Positions 23,266 to 34,430 of a stretch of DNA of 64,000 nucleotides are shown here, piece after piece. The position numbers and the translations under genes are program-made. Source of the stretch: Candidatus Enterovibrio altilux (GTDB lineage: Bacteria; Pseudomonadota; Gammaproteobacteria; Enterobacterales; Vibrionaceae); contig NZ_CP020660.1 of NCBI RefSeq assembly GCF_002381345.1, positions 1 to 64,000 on the forward strand, given 5' to 3'. Positions within the stretch are counted from its first letter, which is position 1, and every line of letters begins with the position of its first letter. The notes under the pieces were generated by a model that saw only the letters and a program-made list of their open reading frames with translations, was not told the DNA's origin and ran no database searches.

Positions 23266-24290
23266 ATGATGCGCTATCCGTTAGTAACGTGACCTGTCGC
23301 TACAATGGTCAAGCCGTATTAAGTCACCTTTCATTTAATGTAGGTAAAGGTGAAATTATTTGTTTACTGGGCTCTAGTGGTTGTGGCAAAACGACCTTAT
23401 TAAAAGCCATTGCAGGCTTATTACCATTAGACGATGGCACAATGGCAATAAATGATCGCATAATTGTAAATATGCACCTCAATGTACCACCAGAGCAGCG
23501 AAACGTTGGCATGATTTTCCAAGATTATGCCTTGTTCCCACACCTAACTGTAGGCGGTAATGTTTCGTTTGGCATTAAACATTGGAAAAAATCTCGTATT
23601 GACGCTCGTGTAAAAGATATGCTTAAGTTAGTAAAACTGGATGGTTTAGATGGTCGTTACCCACATCAGCTTTCTGGTGGTCAGCAGCAACGTGTTGCTA
23701 TTGCTCGTGCACTCGCTTGTAAGCCTGATTTATTATTGCTCGATGAACCATTTTCTAATATCGATACGCAAGTTCGTCACAGCTTAATCAAAGAAATAAA
23801 AAAAATTTTTAAGCAACAAGGTGTTACTGCAATATTTGTTACACATAGCCGTGAAGAAGCTTTCGCTTTTGCGGATAAGCTTGCGGTGATGAATCGAGGT
23901 ATGATTGAACAATATGGTGATTCAACTGAGCTGTATTACCGTCCAAGTAGTCGCTTTGTTGCCGATTTTTTAGGACATAGTTCATATGTGCCAGTATCAA
24001 GCATTGATAATAAAAGTATGATCACACCGTTAGGTGAATGGCCTATTGAGCAAAAAGACCGTGGTCATGCATTAGAGTGGCTTATCCGTCCTCATAATTT
24101 ATCAATACTACCTGATAGTAAGGGAAATGGGATTGTGTGTGATGCACAGTTTATGGGGGATAACTGCCGATATTTGGTAAAAGTTAATGGTCAAATACTA
24201 ATAGTATATTCAAACCAATTGCTTGATACTGGTGATAAGGTACGATTAACAATTCATCCCCATGTCCCAATATTGTTTGAATTAAAATAA
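23262..24290 (+). CDS. fbpC: Ferric iron ABC transporter, ATP-binding protein FbpC
   Basis: The 342-residue cytosolic ATPase energises FbpB. Motifs in order: Walker A GSSGCGKTT near residue 38, Q-loop MIFQDYALFPHLTV, signature [15 protein letters not shown], Walker B LLLLDEPFSN, and switch histidine in FVTHSREEA. A C-terminal TOBE-like domain (LEWLIRPHNLSIL onward) is present, as in iron and sulfate importers. It overlaps fbpB by 4 nt. No damage is visible, so the ATPase-permease pair may still be made. Confidence 0.92.
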   Translation: MNDALSVSNVTCRYNGQAVLSHLSFNVGKGEIICLLGSSGCGKTTLLKAIAGLLPLDDGTMAINDRIIVNMHLNVPPEQRNVGMIFQDYALFPHLTVGGNVSFGIKHWKKSRIDARVKDMLKLVKLDGLDGRYPHQLSGGQQQRVAIARALACKPDLLLLDEPFSNIDTQVRHSLIKEIKKIFKQQGVTAIFVTHSREEAFAFADKLAVMNRGMIEQYGDSTELYYRPSSRFVADFLGHSSYVPVSSIDNKSMITPLGEWPIEQKDRGHALEWLIRPHNLSILPDSKGNGIVCDAQFMGDNCRYLVKVNGQILIVYSNQLLDTGDKVRLTIHPHVPILFELK

Positions 24291-24705
24291 AAATTTAAGT
24301 AATAGGTGACTCGCTATAGTTGGATGACCTATGACTGAGGCTTTTTTATGTCCAAATATAGTCAAAAATTTATGATCATAATTGCTCAATAATATTTTGA
24401 TGGTACAATAGTAAATAAACTATAAGATGAGTGTTGAAAATCGTTTAGATAAATACAGTATTAGTTTAAGGTATTTATTACGCCTAATAAATGTTCATTT
24501 TACTTACTACATATTCTAGCAGCATTGCAATGGTTTTGTTTTCTAATTTTAGCGTTGTTAGCTTATTTAATGCTTTTATCATGGTGTAGGCTTTGCCAAT
24601 TTGGGTAAGTTGAACATTGTTCAAGCGTATGGCTTCACATACAATGACATTAAAATAGAATTCCATCTGTATTAATAAAATTTAGTTAAACGTACTAGGA
24701 TTAAC
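24291..24705. other. Gap between fbpC and gltX with a small IS remnant
   Basis: Apart from a minus-strand IS903-like scrap at about 24532-24640 (TTTTGTTTTCTAATTTTAG, then TTATTTAATGCTTTTATCATGG, which encode the transposase tail IKALNKLT), the stretch is AT-rich and holds no gene I can support. Confidence 0.55.
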
Positions 24706-26136
24706 ATGAATGTTAAAACACGTTTTGCACCAAGTCCGACTGGCTTCTTGCATGTAGGCGGTGCCCGTACTGCATTTTATTCATGGCTTTATGCTAAGCA
24801 CACTGGTGGAAAGTTTGTTCTTCGCATTGAAGACACTGATATTGAGCGTTGTACTCAAGAAGCGATTAATGCGATTATTGAGGGAATGCAGTGGCTAAAT
24901 CTCGAGTGGGATGAAGGCCCGTATTATCAAACTAAACGATTTGATCGTTATAATGCAGTTGTCGAGCAACTTTTAGCTGAAAATAAGGCTTATAAGTGCT
25001 ACGCTTCCAAAGAACTTCTTAATGAAATCCGTAAAGAACAGATTGCTTTTGGCACTAAACCTCGATATGACGCTTATCATCCGCGAGTGATAGCTGCAAA
25101 TACAGAAGCAACAGAAAGCTCACTTTTTTGTGTTCGCTTTCGAAATCCCAAAGAAGGTTCAGTGGTCTTTAATGACAAAATTCGTGGCCATATTACAGTT
25201 GCAAATAGCGAACTTGATGACTTGATTATTCGCCGTACTGACGGTACCCCAACGTATAATTTTTGTGTCGTTGTTGATGATTGGGATATGAAAATTACCC
25301 AAGTAGTTCGTGGTGAAGATCATATCAATAATACGCCCCGTCAAATTAATATCTATAAAGCGATTGGAGCACCACTCCCTGAGTTTGCTCATTGTTCGAT
25401 GATTCTAGGTGATGATGGCACCAAACTTTCCAAACGCCATGGTGCGGTGAGTGTGATGCAGTATCGTGATGAAGGCTATCTGCCTCAGGCTGTGTTGAAT
25501 TATTTAATCCGATTGGGGTGGTCTTATGGTGATCAGGAAATATTTTCTTTGGAAGAGATGATTAGTTTGTTTAGTTTAGAGGCAGTTAGTAAGTCAGCAT
25601 CGGCATTTGACGCGGATAAACTTTTGTGGTTAAATAACCACTATATTAGGTCGTTAGAACCGAAATATATAGCTAAATACCTTCAGTGGCACTTGGATAA
25701 AAAAGAAATTAATACTTCGAATGGTCCTGTAATCACTGATGTAATTCAGTTAGTTGGTGAACGTTGTAATACATTAATTGAGCTCGCAGAACAAAGTCGT
25801 TATTTTTACCAAGACTTTGAAAATTTTGAAGACTTTGAGACGGATGCAGCTAAAACATACCTTCAGCCTGCTGCTAAAGAAGCACTGGAATTAGCGCTGA
25901 ATAAAGTGAAAACGCTTCATTCCTGGACTACGGAAAATCTGCATACGGTTATCGTTGATATTTGCAATGAATTAGAGCTTGCAATGAGCAAAGTAGGTAT
26001 GCCTCTTCGCGTTGCTGTAACGAGACAAAGTCAGTCTCCCTCAGTCGATGCTGTTATGATGTTAGTTGGAAAAACTCGGGTTATCACCAGAATTGAACAA
26101 GCACTAACGTTCATTTCTCAATACGAGGTGCAATAA
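24706..26136 (+). CDS. gltX: Glutamyl-tRNA synthetase
   Basis: The 476-residue class I synthetase charges tRNA-Glu with glutamate in the cytosol. The HIGH-type motif appears as [12 protein letters not shown] at residues 13-24 and the KMSKS-type motif as [13 protein letters not shown] near residue 240. EDTDIER and the anticodon-binding C-terminal domain follow the GluRS pattern, and length equals the family's (E. coli 471). A start at 24706 gives the standard [13 protein letters not shown]. The tRNA genes that often accompany gltX in Vibrio and E. coli are not seen downstream. Confidence 0.97.
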   Translation: MNVKTRFAPSPTGFLHVGGARTAFYSWLYAKHTGGKFVLRIEDTDIERCTQEAINAIIEGMQWLNLEWDEGPYYQTKRFDRYNAVVEQLLAENKAYKCYASKELLNEIRKEQIAFGTKPRYDAYHPRVIAANTEATESSLFCVRFRNPKEGSVVFNDKIRGHITVANSELDDLIIRRTDGTPTYNFCVVVDDWDMKITQVVRGEDHINNTPRQINIYKAIGAPLPEFAHCSMILGDDGTKLSKRHGAVSVMQYRDEGYLPQAVLNYLIRLGWSYGDQEIFSLEEMISLFSLEAVSKSASAFDADKLLWLNNHYIRSLEPKYIAKYLQWHLDKKEINTSNGPVITDVIQLVGERCNTLIELAEQSRYFYQDFENFEDFETDAAKTYLQPAAKEALELALNKVKTLHSWTTENLHTVIVDICNELELAMSKVGMPLRVAVTRQSQSPSVDAVMMLVGKTRVITRIEQALTFISQYEVQ

Positions 26137-26150
26137 ACCTAAATTACTTA

Positions 26151-26183
26151 TTTTACAAATTCTTATGCTGTAAAATTTTTTTA
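26151..26183 (+). terminator. Possible AU-only terminator after gltX
   Basis: TTTTACA at 26151-26157 and TGTAAAA at 26169-26175 can pair around an 11-nt loop and are followed by TTTTTTT. The stem has few G-C pairs, so it is weak. The stretch up to 26522 holds no gene. Confidence 0.4.
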
Positions 26184-26522
26184 GTGAGGTGTTCTTTTAT
26201 ATCTAAGTTTTTGGATAAAAGTTATATTTATTTTTTATTTACTCAATATAGTCGAAAAGCAATATGATTATATTGTTAAGGGTCTCCTTCAGTATTTGAA
26301 ATTTTACGATGTTAATTTTTCTGTTGGTTGGGTGTGCATAAAGTTCATAAGTGTAGTTTCTATTTTTATATAAACCTTTAATATTTAATATTTAATATGT
26401 TATTCTTCCATGTTTTTTCGTTACAGATTAAGTTACACAATGTTGACAGTCTAACTTAATAAATAAATAAATACCAATGTCATAGATTAACTGTGTCCGA
26501 CTAAGAATGACGAACTGCTCAT

Positions 26523-27122
26523 TGGTATTCCTTAATTTGAGTTCAGATAGCAAATTCCACATGAAGAACTATCAGACAATTGCTTTCGTTTGAGGTATAG
26601 TTTTATACTATCAGTATATTTAATTTTTTTATCATGGCGTAGGTTTTGCTAATCTGCGCATGGTAATGTCTTAAGCTCAAGGTTCCTCCAAGTAACTTAT
26701 GAACTCAAAAAATTGTCGTCTCTAATAGAGAACATTTATGGTAACTATACTGCATTTTTCAATGCTAATTTGAACCATGTAATGTTTGGAAATTTATTGA
26801 TCAATTGTGCGGATAATCTCGATTCCTAAAAATGTTCCTTTTTTAGTGAAATTAGTAGAATTGCGTGTTTAATATGAACAGTTTTGTAACACTACCTAGG
26901 TGTAATAAGCACTATCGCCTGATATTTCTTTGATTCTTCGACGGGGTCTGTTTAAGCAAGTTTGAAAATAAAATTAATGAAATTTTGCAAACCTTTGAAT
27001 AGCATCTTCATCAATGCAGAATGTTAGTGAGCCATGATTAATTAAAGCTTGATTATACTGCTTCTAGTTAGTTGTTTTGTAGCAAAGCTTATTCATGAAC
27101 TTGAATATTTAAGCTAGCCTAA
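26523..27122 (-). mobile_element. IS903-like copy with internal deletions
   Basis: It starts at TTCCTTAATTTGAGTTCAG and runs to the transposase N-terminal region (TTGTAGCAAAGCTTATTCATG near 27075). At about 26960 and 27003 large parts of the coding region are missing. It is joined at the right to an inverted tail. Confidence 0.75.
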
Positions 27123-27318
27123 CTGATTCGAGTCAAAAAACTACTTAAAAGAATATTGAGCCTCAAGGAGTAACTATGTTCGGATTAGTGAAATCTACGC
27201 CATAATGATAGTGTTAAATAAGCTGACCAGGTTCAGTATGCCTAAAATTAAAAACGATTGCCTAATACTGAATCATGTTGGGACTGGCTATCTGAACTCC
27301 CATTAAGCAATAAAGCTT
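27123..27318 (+). mobile_element. Inverted transposase-3' tail
   Basis: From GATTCGAGTCAAAAAACTAC to ATTAAGCAATAAAGC this is the last part of the transposase on the plus strand. The junction with the preceding copy lies about 45 nt further into the element than the common junction. Confidence 0.7.
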
Positions 27319-27530
27319 CAAACAAATTTAATGCAAAAATATATAATAAACTATAGTGCGCAACGCCACTACCATGGCAAGCCATGTTGTCTAATGTTGC
27401 CGCTTGAATGTACTTACAATGCTTGTCAACAAAGTATAAAAAAGTACATTGAGGTACTCCTTATGGAAAATATTTAAATTTATCATTTGATTTAAGTGCT
27501 ACACATCAGTATTAATACTGTTATTTGTGT

Positions 27531-27617
27531 TTAGTTTTATTTCTTAATTTGAATGTAGAGAGAAAGTAACAACATGGTGCATTACTAAATGCTTACTGTC
27601 GTTTTAGGTACTCCTAA
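27531..27617 (-). mobile_element. Small IS903-like end fragment
   Basis: TTAGTTTTATTTCTTAATTTGAATG up to GTTTTAGGTACTCCTAAT is the first 85 bp of the transposase-3' end. The flanking 27319-27530 has no recognisable gene. Confidence 0.6.
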
Positions 27618-27949
27618 TAAAGGATAATTATCAGGTGCTCAAGCCCGCATATTCAAGTAAATTGCTGGACTGGGACTTATGGTATGTTACTAGTGATGAC
27701 GCTGTTGATTGGAAATGTATACAATGCATTCTTTAAAAAATTCACAGAATTAGTGCTTTACATACTACTATTTTTGAAAAAAATATTTTTTTAGGGTCAA
27801 GGAACTTAGGCTGAGCATCTAGTACATAGATATCAAGCACTGCTTTTACACGTACAAATATTTTTCGCATACGGTTTAAAACTTACAAAATCAGTTGGAC
27901 TCGGTACAGCAAGGTAGATTGCATCAATATCATATTAATTTACAATAAA

Positions 27950-28265
27950 AAGAGCTCATTTACAGTGAAATGCTTGTGTTACCAAAGTGAATTGATTCGC
28001 ATCGAAAATTGCATAATTGAGGACAAGATTATCGTCTGGGGTACCAGCAAGTAGCATGTCCTGTTTCATTGTCCACGGTTCATTATAAAAAAGATGTGCA
28101 TTATCACCACTTAGTAATAGTATATCAAATTTCTTCTCTTGATAGAGAAGCTTGAGCAGCTTCAATACGATCAATATAATATAGATTGCGATGTGTACCT
28201 ATGTATTTACTGGTGCCAAAACCAGGGTAATATGGCGTGGAAGCATGTTTAGGATCGAGTAATAT
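27950..28265 (-). pseudogene. Unidentified gene remnant, frameshifted
   Basis: Read on the minus strand from about 28260, one frame gives LDPKHASTPYYPGFGTSKYI, GTHRNLYYIDRIEAAQASLS; near 28130 the reading shifts to the frame DILLLSGDNAHLFYNEPWT, MKQDMLLAGTPDDNLVLNYA and ends at 27959. The two parts look like one former protein of unknown family. I could not name it. The remainder of 27618-28483 is AT-rich without support for other genes. Confidence 0.4.
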
Positions 28266-28483
28266 ATCCGTCTTTTACGATTGGTAAAATACTCAGAAGT
28301 CTATCACCGCTATTATAAAAAAAGCAATGTAGCAGAGAGAATAGTGAATTATAAATATTCTTTTACGTAAAGGCATTTCAGGTTAAACAGTATTAATTTT
28401 TAAAAAATTAAGTTAATAATAGCAAAAATATGTAAATAAAACAGTAGTATCCGTACTTGAATCTACTACGCAGTAGATCTATA

Positions 28484-30175
28484 CTAAAAAGCGGTGCGTT
28501 TATACTGGCGGTATTCTGGTTGCCAGAATATGGCGGATATTTTCTTTTTTAATGCATCTTCAGTTAATTCAACCGCGACGCCTTGTTTAATGGCTTTTTT
28601 TGCTACTGCAAAAGCAATATGTTTAGACACAAAATGAATGTCTTCTAATGGGGGAAGTAATGCTCCAAACCCTGATTTTGCCAATGGTGAGCATTCAGAG
28701 AGTGCGTGACTCGATTCCATTAGCATCTCATCAGTGACTCGTTTAGCGTCAACAGCAAGGACACCTAAGCCTATACCAGGGAAAATGTAACTGTTATTGC
28801 ATTGTGCAATGGGAAATATACGCCCGTCATCTAATAAAACGGGCGCAAATGGGCTTCCTGTTGCTACAAGTGCTTTGCCATTGGTCCAACGAAGAATATC
28901 GGCAGGTGTAGCTTCAATACGACTAGTTGGGTTTGATAGAGGAAAGATAATAGGGCGCTTACAGTTTTTGTGCATGGTTTTAATCACATCTTCGCTGAAT
29001 AATCCTGATGCGCCAGATACACCAATTAAAATTGTTGGTTTAGCATTTTTAACCACGTTCAACAACGATACAGTTTGGTCACCAACTTTCCAGTCTTTCA
29101 GTATTTTATGCTTTTGTGTGAGTTTGTGTTGAAAGTCGAGTAAATTTGGCATGGTGTCAATAAGTAAACCACAGCGATCAACCATGAAAATAAGGTCACG
29201 TGCTTGTTCATCGGAAATTCCTTCAGATACCATCTGTGCAATTATTGCCTCTGCAATACCACAACCTGCTGAACCTGCACCTAAAAAAGTAATGCGTTGT
29301 TTTGCAAGTAAAGTGCCAGCTGCTTTACATGCAGAGATTAATGAACCAACAGTGACAGCAGCGGTACCTTGAATATCATCATTAAAGCAACAAACGCGAT
29401 TTTTATAGCGCTTTAAAAGTGGCATTGCATTTTTTTGTGCAAAATCCTCGAATTGAATAAGAACATTAGGCCAACGACGTTGAACGGCCTGAATGAACTC
29501 TTCAAGAAAATCATCATATTCTTCTCCCGTTACTCTGGAATGGCGCCAACCCATATACATTGGATCTGAAAACCGTTGTGGGTTATTGGTTCCAACATCC
29601 AGAATGATAGGTAATGTGTATGCAGGACTGATACCGCCACATGCGGTATACAATGCTAATTTCCCGATAGGAATACCCATACCTCCTATACCTTGGTCGC
29701 CCAGACCAAGAATCCTCTCACCATCAGTCACAACAATGACCTTAACGTTATGACGAGATGCATTGTTCAGCATCTCGTCTATACGAAACCGGTTTGGATA
29801 TGATATGAATAGACCACGACCACGACGGTAAATGTTGGAAAAATTTTCACATGCTGCGCCAACAGTTGGAGTGTAGATAATAGGCATCATCTCAGTAACG
29901 TGGTTGTTAACCAGTCTGTAAAATAGTGTTTCGTTAGTATCTTGAATATTGCGCAGATAAATGTGTTTATCCATATTATTTTCGAAGCGCTGATACTGTT
30001 TATATGCACGCTCAGCTTGTTCCTTGATGGACTCGATGGCTTCAGGAAGAAGGCCTTCAAGGTTGAAAAACATACGTTCTTCAATAGCGAAGGCGCTACC
30101 TTTATTAAGCAATGGAGTTTCTAATAACGCTGGTCCAGCGTAAGGGATATAGAGAGGACGTTTTTGATTATACAT
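28484..30175 (-). CDS. maeA: NAD-dependent malic enzyme
   Basis: The 563-residue cytosolic enzyme decarboxylates malate to pyruvate with NAD+. Family features are [20 protein letters not shown] near residue 110, the tyrosine-containing catalytic region, [20 protein letters not shown], the metal-binding EDF in [11 protein letters not shown], and the NAD fold [15 protein letters not shown] near residue 310. Length equals E. coli MaeA (565). No internal stop is seen. Its product pyruvate feeds the AceEF complex encoded at the left of the window. The stop lies among unrelated AT-rich sequence and no terminator is evident. Confidence 0.95.
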   Translation of the reverse strand: MYNQKRPLYIPYAGPALLETPLLNKGSAFAIEERMFFNLEGLLPEAIESIKEQAERAYKQYQRFENNMDKHIYLRNIQDTNETLFYRLVNNHVTEMMPIIYTPTVGAACENFSNIYRRGRGLFISYPNRFRIDEMLNNASRHNVKVIVVTDGERILGLGDQGIGGMGIPIGKLALYTACGGISPAYTLPIILDVGTNNPQRFSDPMYMGWRHSRVTGEEYDDFLEEFIQAVQRRWPNVLIQFEDFAQKNAMPLLKRYKNRVCCFNDDIQGTAAVTVGSLISACKAAGTLLAKQRITFLGAGSAGCGIAEAIIAQMVSEGISDEQARDLIFMVDRCGLLIDTMPNLLDFQHKLTQKHKILKDWKVGDQTVSLLNVVKNAKPTILIGVSGASGLFSEDVIKTMHKNCKRPIIFPLSNPTSRIEATPADILRWTNGKALVATGSPFAPVLLDDGRIFPIAQCNNSYIFPGIGLGVLAVDAKRVTDEMLMESSHALSECSPLAKSGFGALLPPLEDIHFVSKHIAFAVAKKAIKQGVAVELTEDALKKKISAIFWQPEYRQYKRTAF

Positions 30176-30499
30176 TATTAATAATAACTCAAAGCATTTA
30201 AAATTACAATAAAATATGATAAATAGTATGACTTTTAAGTCAAAAAATAAAATTTCATTAATGATGCATAAGTATCAAGTAAAAATTTTTTAACAACAGA
30301 CACATAGAAATAACGAACTTATAATAATAGTCCATTATTTATTTGGTGTTAATGTAGTGTAGAATAAAATTTCAATTGAAATATGTAGATACAGATAAAA
30401 TTTAATTTAGTTTAAAGAGTCGTTTGTAAGGGAATGGAAATAAACTTACTTGTATCCTACAGTCCCAAACAATTACCATTAAACCAATGCTAGCACTTT

Positions 30500-30850
30500 A
30501 TTTTCCATTTATACTCGTTGCGAGTGAATCACAATGATCCTGCTACAGAAAAAACTAATAATCAAAGTGGATGTTGGTACAGGTAAATCTACTCTCGTTC
30601 CGTGATGAGCAGCCAGTTTTGAAAAGGTATTAGTGATAGGGTATTGTCGCGTAGCGTGTGTTTTTTTAGTTTGGCTTGTTTGTCGCAAGTATTAGCTTGA
30701 AAGTAGGCGCAGACGTGCATGATGCTATTAAGGTTGACTATTGATTTACTGATAAATCAAAGATGATTATTGTCGCTCTGGCACTGCATTCTATTGGTTT
30801 AACTAAAATAAATTGGGCCATATATTCAATAAGTTGATTTTGCCTTAAAA
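30500..30850 (+). pseudogene. Remnant of a P-loop helicase/origin-binding-like protein
   Basis: On the plus strand near 30560-30600 the frame reads LIIKVDVGTGKSTLVP before a stop, resembling a Walker A of the MGTGKST type. About 40 nt later KVLVIGY and, in a shifted frame, words like VFLVWLVC follow, and near 30770-30820 IIVALALHSIGLTKINW. This order recalls replication-origin-binding helicases of plasmids and phages (MGTGKT, VLVIGYR..L, CLDSLHK). The frame is broken repeatedly. The neighbouring 30176-30499 is AT-rich and empty. Confidence 0.35.
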
Positions 30851-30976
30851 GTAATTTGCATGGTCAATGAATGTGCTACTGATTTTATCGTGTATTTCAG
30901 TTCATGTTAAATATCTAATCACTTTTTTATGAAGTGCTTTCAAACATTCTACGACGGTAAAATTTTTGTTTCAATG

Positions 30977-31787
30977 GGTTTCGTTTCCTAATTCGAGTTC
31001 AGATAGCAGATCCCAACATGATTAACGATTAAATAATTGCTTTTATTTTATGTATACCTAGCCCAATTAGCTTATTGAATATTTTTAGCATGATATCAAT
31101 TTTGCTAATTTGAGCATTATGCTTTCTTAAGCTCAATGTCCCTTCTAGTAGTTTTTTGACTCGAAACATTGCTGTCTCTGATAGGGAACGTTTATTGTAA
31201 CCATACCTCGTTTTCCCATGCTGATTGGAACCGTATAACTTCTGGTAATTAATAGCTAAAGGTAACTTGCCCCAAGCTTGCTGTTTCCCATCAGTACCAT
31301 GCTTTTTTACTTTCCATTCTCCTTCACCGTAGACTTTGAGCCCCATAAAATTAATGGTTAAGTGCTAGATACTTTCTTGATTTTTTTATCTTAAACGTGA
31401 TTTTAACCGTTTTGGTTCGCTTTCTAATGCATGAATAATGAGGGCATGACAATGGCAGTGGAGCAAGTTTAAAAAATAGAATTAATGAATTCTTGCAAAT
31501 CTCTCGATGGCATTAAAAATACACATTTAGCCATGAGAGGTGTCGTAAAGGCTAAGTCATTAGATAAACAAAATTTTTATTTTACTCTGCTTAGTTTGGT
31601 TTCATAGCTGAGTAGCTTCTTTACCAACCCAGAATGTTAGTGAGCAACGATTAATTAAAGCTTCATTGTACTGCTTCTAGTTGGTTGTTCTATAGCGAAG
31701 CTTATCCATAGACCTGAATATTTAAGTGCGCCTATCTGCTTAGAACGTAGATTAATAATTTAGTTCTCTGATTTAATAAACAAAGCC
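30977..31787 (-). mobile_element. IS903-like copy with internal deletion
   Basis: Bounded by GGTTTCGTTTCCTAATTCGAG and TTAATAAACAAAGCC. A fused frame of 105 codons (31029-31346) shows the best preserved transposase C-terminus: GLKVYGEGEWKVKKHG with the first catalytic region, and RSLSETAMFRVKKLLEG with the catalytic glutamate. Both match IS903 transposase. A deletion at about 31250 removes the middle, including the second aspartate. Confidence 0.85.
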
Positions 31788-31986
31788 TCACAACTTCGAC
31801 AGTGATAGATTATCTTATGTTGAACTTCTAATCTTTGCTCTTGATATGAGGTCAGCATTGTTTGCATAATACATAGCTGGATTCTCATTGTGCTTAAAAT
31901 CAAGCAACTTCATTTAACACGGGTATATAATGATATTCATTAATTTTGGAACACATGTCGTTAATGGATGACTTAAGGCAGGTACT

Positions 31987-33321
31987 ATGCGTATGCAATT
32001 TAGATCTGAGGTGGTCCCAATCTCACTGGTTGTAGTAGGTGCAACATACGAACCATGGTTAGCAACTTTGGAACAAGCAGGATGGCATTGTCATCGTTGC
32101 TATGACCTCAGAGCCGCGCAAGCCCTCCTTCAGGACGTTGGTCCTTGTATTGGCATAGTAGATATTAGGCACGATGATTTCAGCTTGAATGGAATAGCAT
32201 CACTTATTAATCGCAATAAGCAAGTGCGTTGGTTGGCACTTATCCGTGAAAATCAACTTAACAATGATGCGATCTGCCAGTTTATTGTTAGTTTTTGTAT
32301 CGATTATTTTACATCTTCTATCCCTGATAACCAATTAATGAGTACTATTGCACACCAATTGGGCATGCTCAGACTTGAGCGTCATGTATGGCCTCAGCTT
32401 GGTGATCACAGTGACATGGGTCTGCTTGGAAAAACGTCAATTATGAAAAAACTGCGTGACCAAGTACGCCGCGTTGCTCTGATGGATGTTTCTGTACTTA
32501 TTCACGGAGAAAGTGGGACGGGTAAGGAGCTGGTGGGTATGGCTATCCATAACGCGTCTACACGAGCAAAAGGACCCTTTATGTCAGTTAAATGTAGTGC
32601 GCTTCCTGAAAAACTCATTCGATCGGAATTATTTGGGGATAGTTCAACGGAAGGTAAGATCCAAAAAGCTCATCAAGGAACGTTGTTCTTGGATGAAATC
32701 GGTGATTTACCATTTAACTTGCAATCAAACCTTTTGCATCTGCTTCAAGATAGTACCGTTGAATCACATAATAATAAATATGCAAAAAAAATAGATGTGC
32801 GTGTAATAGCTGCGACTCATATGGTTTTGGAAAAAGTGGTAACGGAAGGAATGTTCCGTGAAGATCTTTATTATCGTTTGAATGTTCTACGTATCTTTGT
32901 GCCTTCACTCAAAGAACGTGGTGCAGACATTCCTGAGTTGGCAGAATACTTTTTGTTGAAATTTGCTCGTCAATATAATACGCAAGCACGTACCTTTTCA
33001 GAAGAAGCTAATAAAATTTTGGTCAACTATAGTTGGCCCGGTAATGTACGTGAACTCATTAATCAAGTGAAACGTGCTGTTTTTTTGGCAGATAATGTGG
33101 TAATCGAAGCAGAACATTTAGATCTTCCACGTCAAGGAGATTACCAACAAAGTCTACGCAAAATTCGTGAAGAATCTGAACGTGATGCATTGTTGACTGT
33201 ATTGGAGAACAACAATGGTCAAGTCTCTGCTGCTGCAAAAGAGCTGAGTGTTTCACGTGCGACCATGTATCGTCTGCTGAATAAACACAGTTTAATTTCT
33301 GCTCCGCGTAGTTTTCGTTGA
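31987..33321 (+). CDS. vpsR: VpsR-like NtrC-type transcription regulator
   Basis: The 444-residue protein matches the length and layout of VpsR of Vibrio cholerae, the c-di-GMP-responsive activator of biofilm genes. An N-terminal receiver-like domain (1 to about 130) has D59 in GIVDIRHDDFSLNGI, the conserved phospho-acceptor position. The AAA+ domain shows Walker A HGESGTGKE near residue 175 and Walker B GTLFLDEIGDLP. The C-terminal Fis-type helix-turn-helix reads QVSAAAKELSVSRATMYRLL. Between the Walker motifs the GAFTGA loop that contacts sigma-54 is absent (SELFGDSSTEGKIQKAHQG), as known for VpsR, which works with sigma-70 polymerase. A possible -10 TATAAT is at 31926-31931. No vps genes are in the window. 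Confidence 0.8.
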   Translation: MRMQFRSEVVPISLVVVGATYEPWLATLEQAGWHCHRCYDLRAAQALLQDVGPCIGIVDIRHDDFSLNGIASLINRNKQVRWLALIRENQLNNDAICQFIVSFCIDYFTSSIPDNQLMSTIAHQLGMLRLERHVWPQLGDHSDMGLLGKTSIMKKLRDQVRRVALMDVSVLIHGESGTGKELVGMAIHNASTRAKGPFMSVKCSALPEKLIRSELFGDSSTEGKIQKAHQGTLFLDEIGDLPFNLQSNLLHLLQDSTVESHNNKYAKKIDVRVIAATHMVLEKVVTEGMFREDLYYRLNVLRIFVPSLKERGADIPELAEYFLLKFARQYNTQARTFSEEANKILVNYSWPGNVRELINQVKRAVFLADNVVIEAEHLDLPRQGDYQQSLRKIREESERDALLTVLENNNGQVSAAAKELSVSRATMYRLLNKHSLISAPRSFR

Positions 33322-33378
33322 TTCAGTATGCTTTAGTTAGCATAACAATCGTCTTAGCAGTTTTGATTTGATTTGCAC

Positions 33379-34290
33379 AGCTTTGTTTTCTAAATCAGAA
33401 AACTAAATTGTTAATTTATGTTATAATCTGCTAGGTTCACTTAGATATTTAGGTCTATGAACAAGCTCCACTACAAAATAACCAATTAAAAGCAATATAA
33501 TTAAGATTTAATCAACCGTGACTCACTAACATTTTGGATTAATGCAAAATTTATTTAAATATGGAATCAAACTAAGCAGGGGAATCATAGGAGATCTCGT
33601 CTATTTAGCGACTTAAGCATTGCGAAGGCCCTCATTATTCATGCATTAGAAAGCGAACCAAAACGGTTAACGTCACGTTTAAGATAAAAAATAAAGGAAG
33701 TATCCAGCACTTAGTCATTGATTTTACGAGGCTCAAATTCTACGGTGAAGGAGAATGGAAAGTAAAAAAGCACAGCATTAATAAAAAATAGCTAGTCTAG
33801 CGCAAATTACATTTAGCGGTAGATATAAACGTACATAAGATGATTGCTGCTGAGTTCAGTGCATTAAATGTAATTGACGGTGAAGTGCTACCTAACTTAC
33901 TCAAACAAACCCGTTGAAAAAATCAATGAAATATCAGCCGATGGTGCTGACGACACTAGCTAATGTTACGAAATCGTTCGTATTAAACGAACGGTTTCAC
34001 TCATACCACCAAGAAAAAGAGCAATTTTTTGAAGGCTAGGTCGTCCGCGTAATTTAGTGGTCAATTGCCATAAACGTTCCCTATTAAAGAAGGCAATGTT
34101 GCGAGTCAAAAAAATCACTCGGTGTAACATTGAGTGTAAGAAATCATAATGCTCAGATTAGCTAAATTTACGTCATGATACAAGCGTTCAATAAGCTGAT
34201 TGGGTTCGAGATTCCTAAAATACTCGTTATCGTTTAATAACTCATCATGTTGATATTTACTATATGAACTCAAACTAGAAAATAAAATTT
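33379..34290 (+). mobile_element. IS903-like copy with internal deletion
   Basis: From AGCTTTGTTTTCTAAATCAG to CTCAAACTAGAAAATAAAATT, transposase on the plus strand. About 100 bp around 33617 is missing and the frame has many stops. It lies between vpsR and yajG, convergent with neither. Confidence 0.82.
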
Positions 34291-34430
34291 ATTTTAGGTG
34301 CTTTTATAGCATAAAGTTCTAGTTTAAAACTATCCTATATTGTGTTGCTTTCAACAGTTGGATAAGCATTGCTTATTAGCATGCAACTATAAACAGTGCG
34401 GTGTTAATGCTGCCTTAATTATTACTTTCA

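Noticed and set aside
26137-26522. tRNA genes downstream of gltX
   Set aside because: tRNAs often follow gltX in related bacteria, but no cloverleaf, TTCGA-type T-loop or CCA end could be seen by eye.
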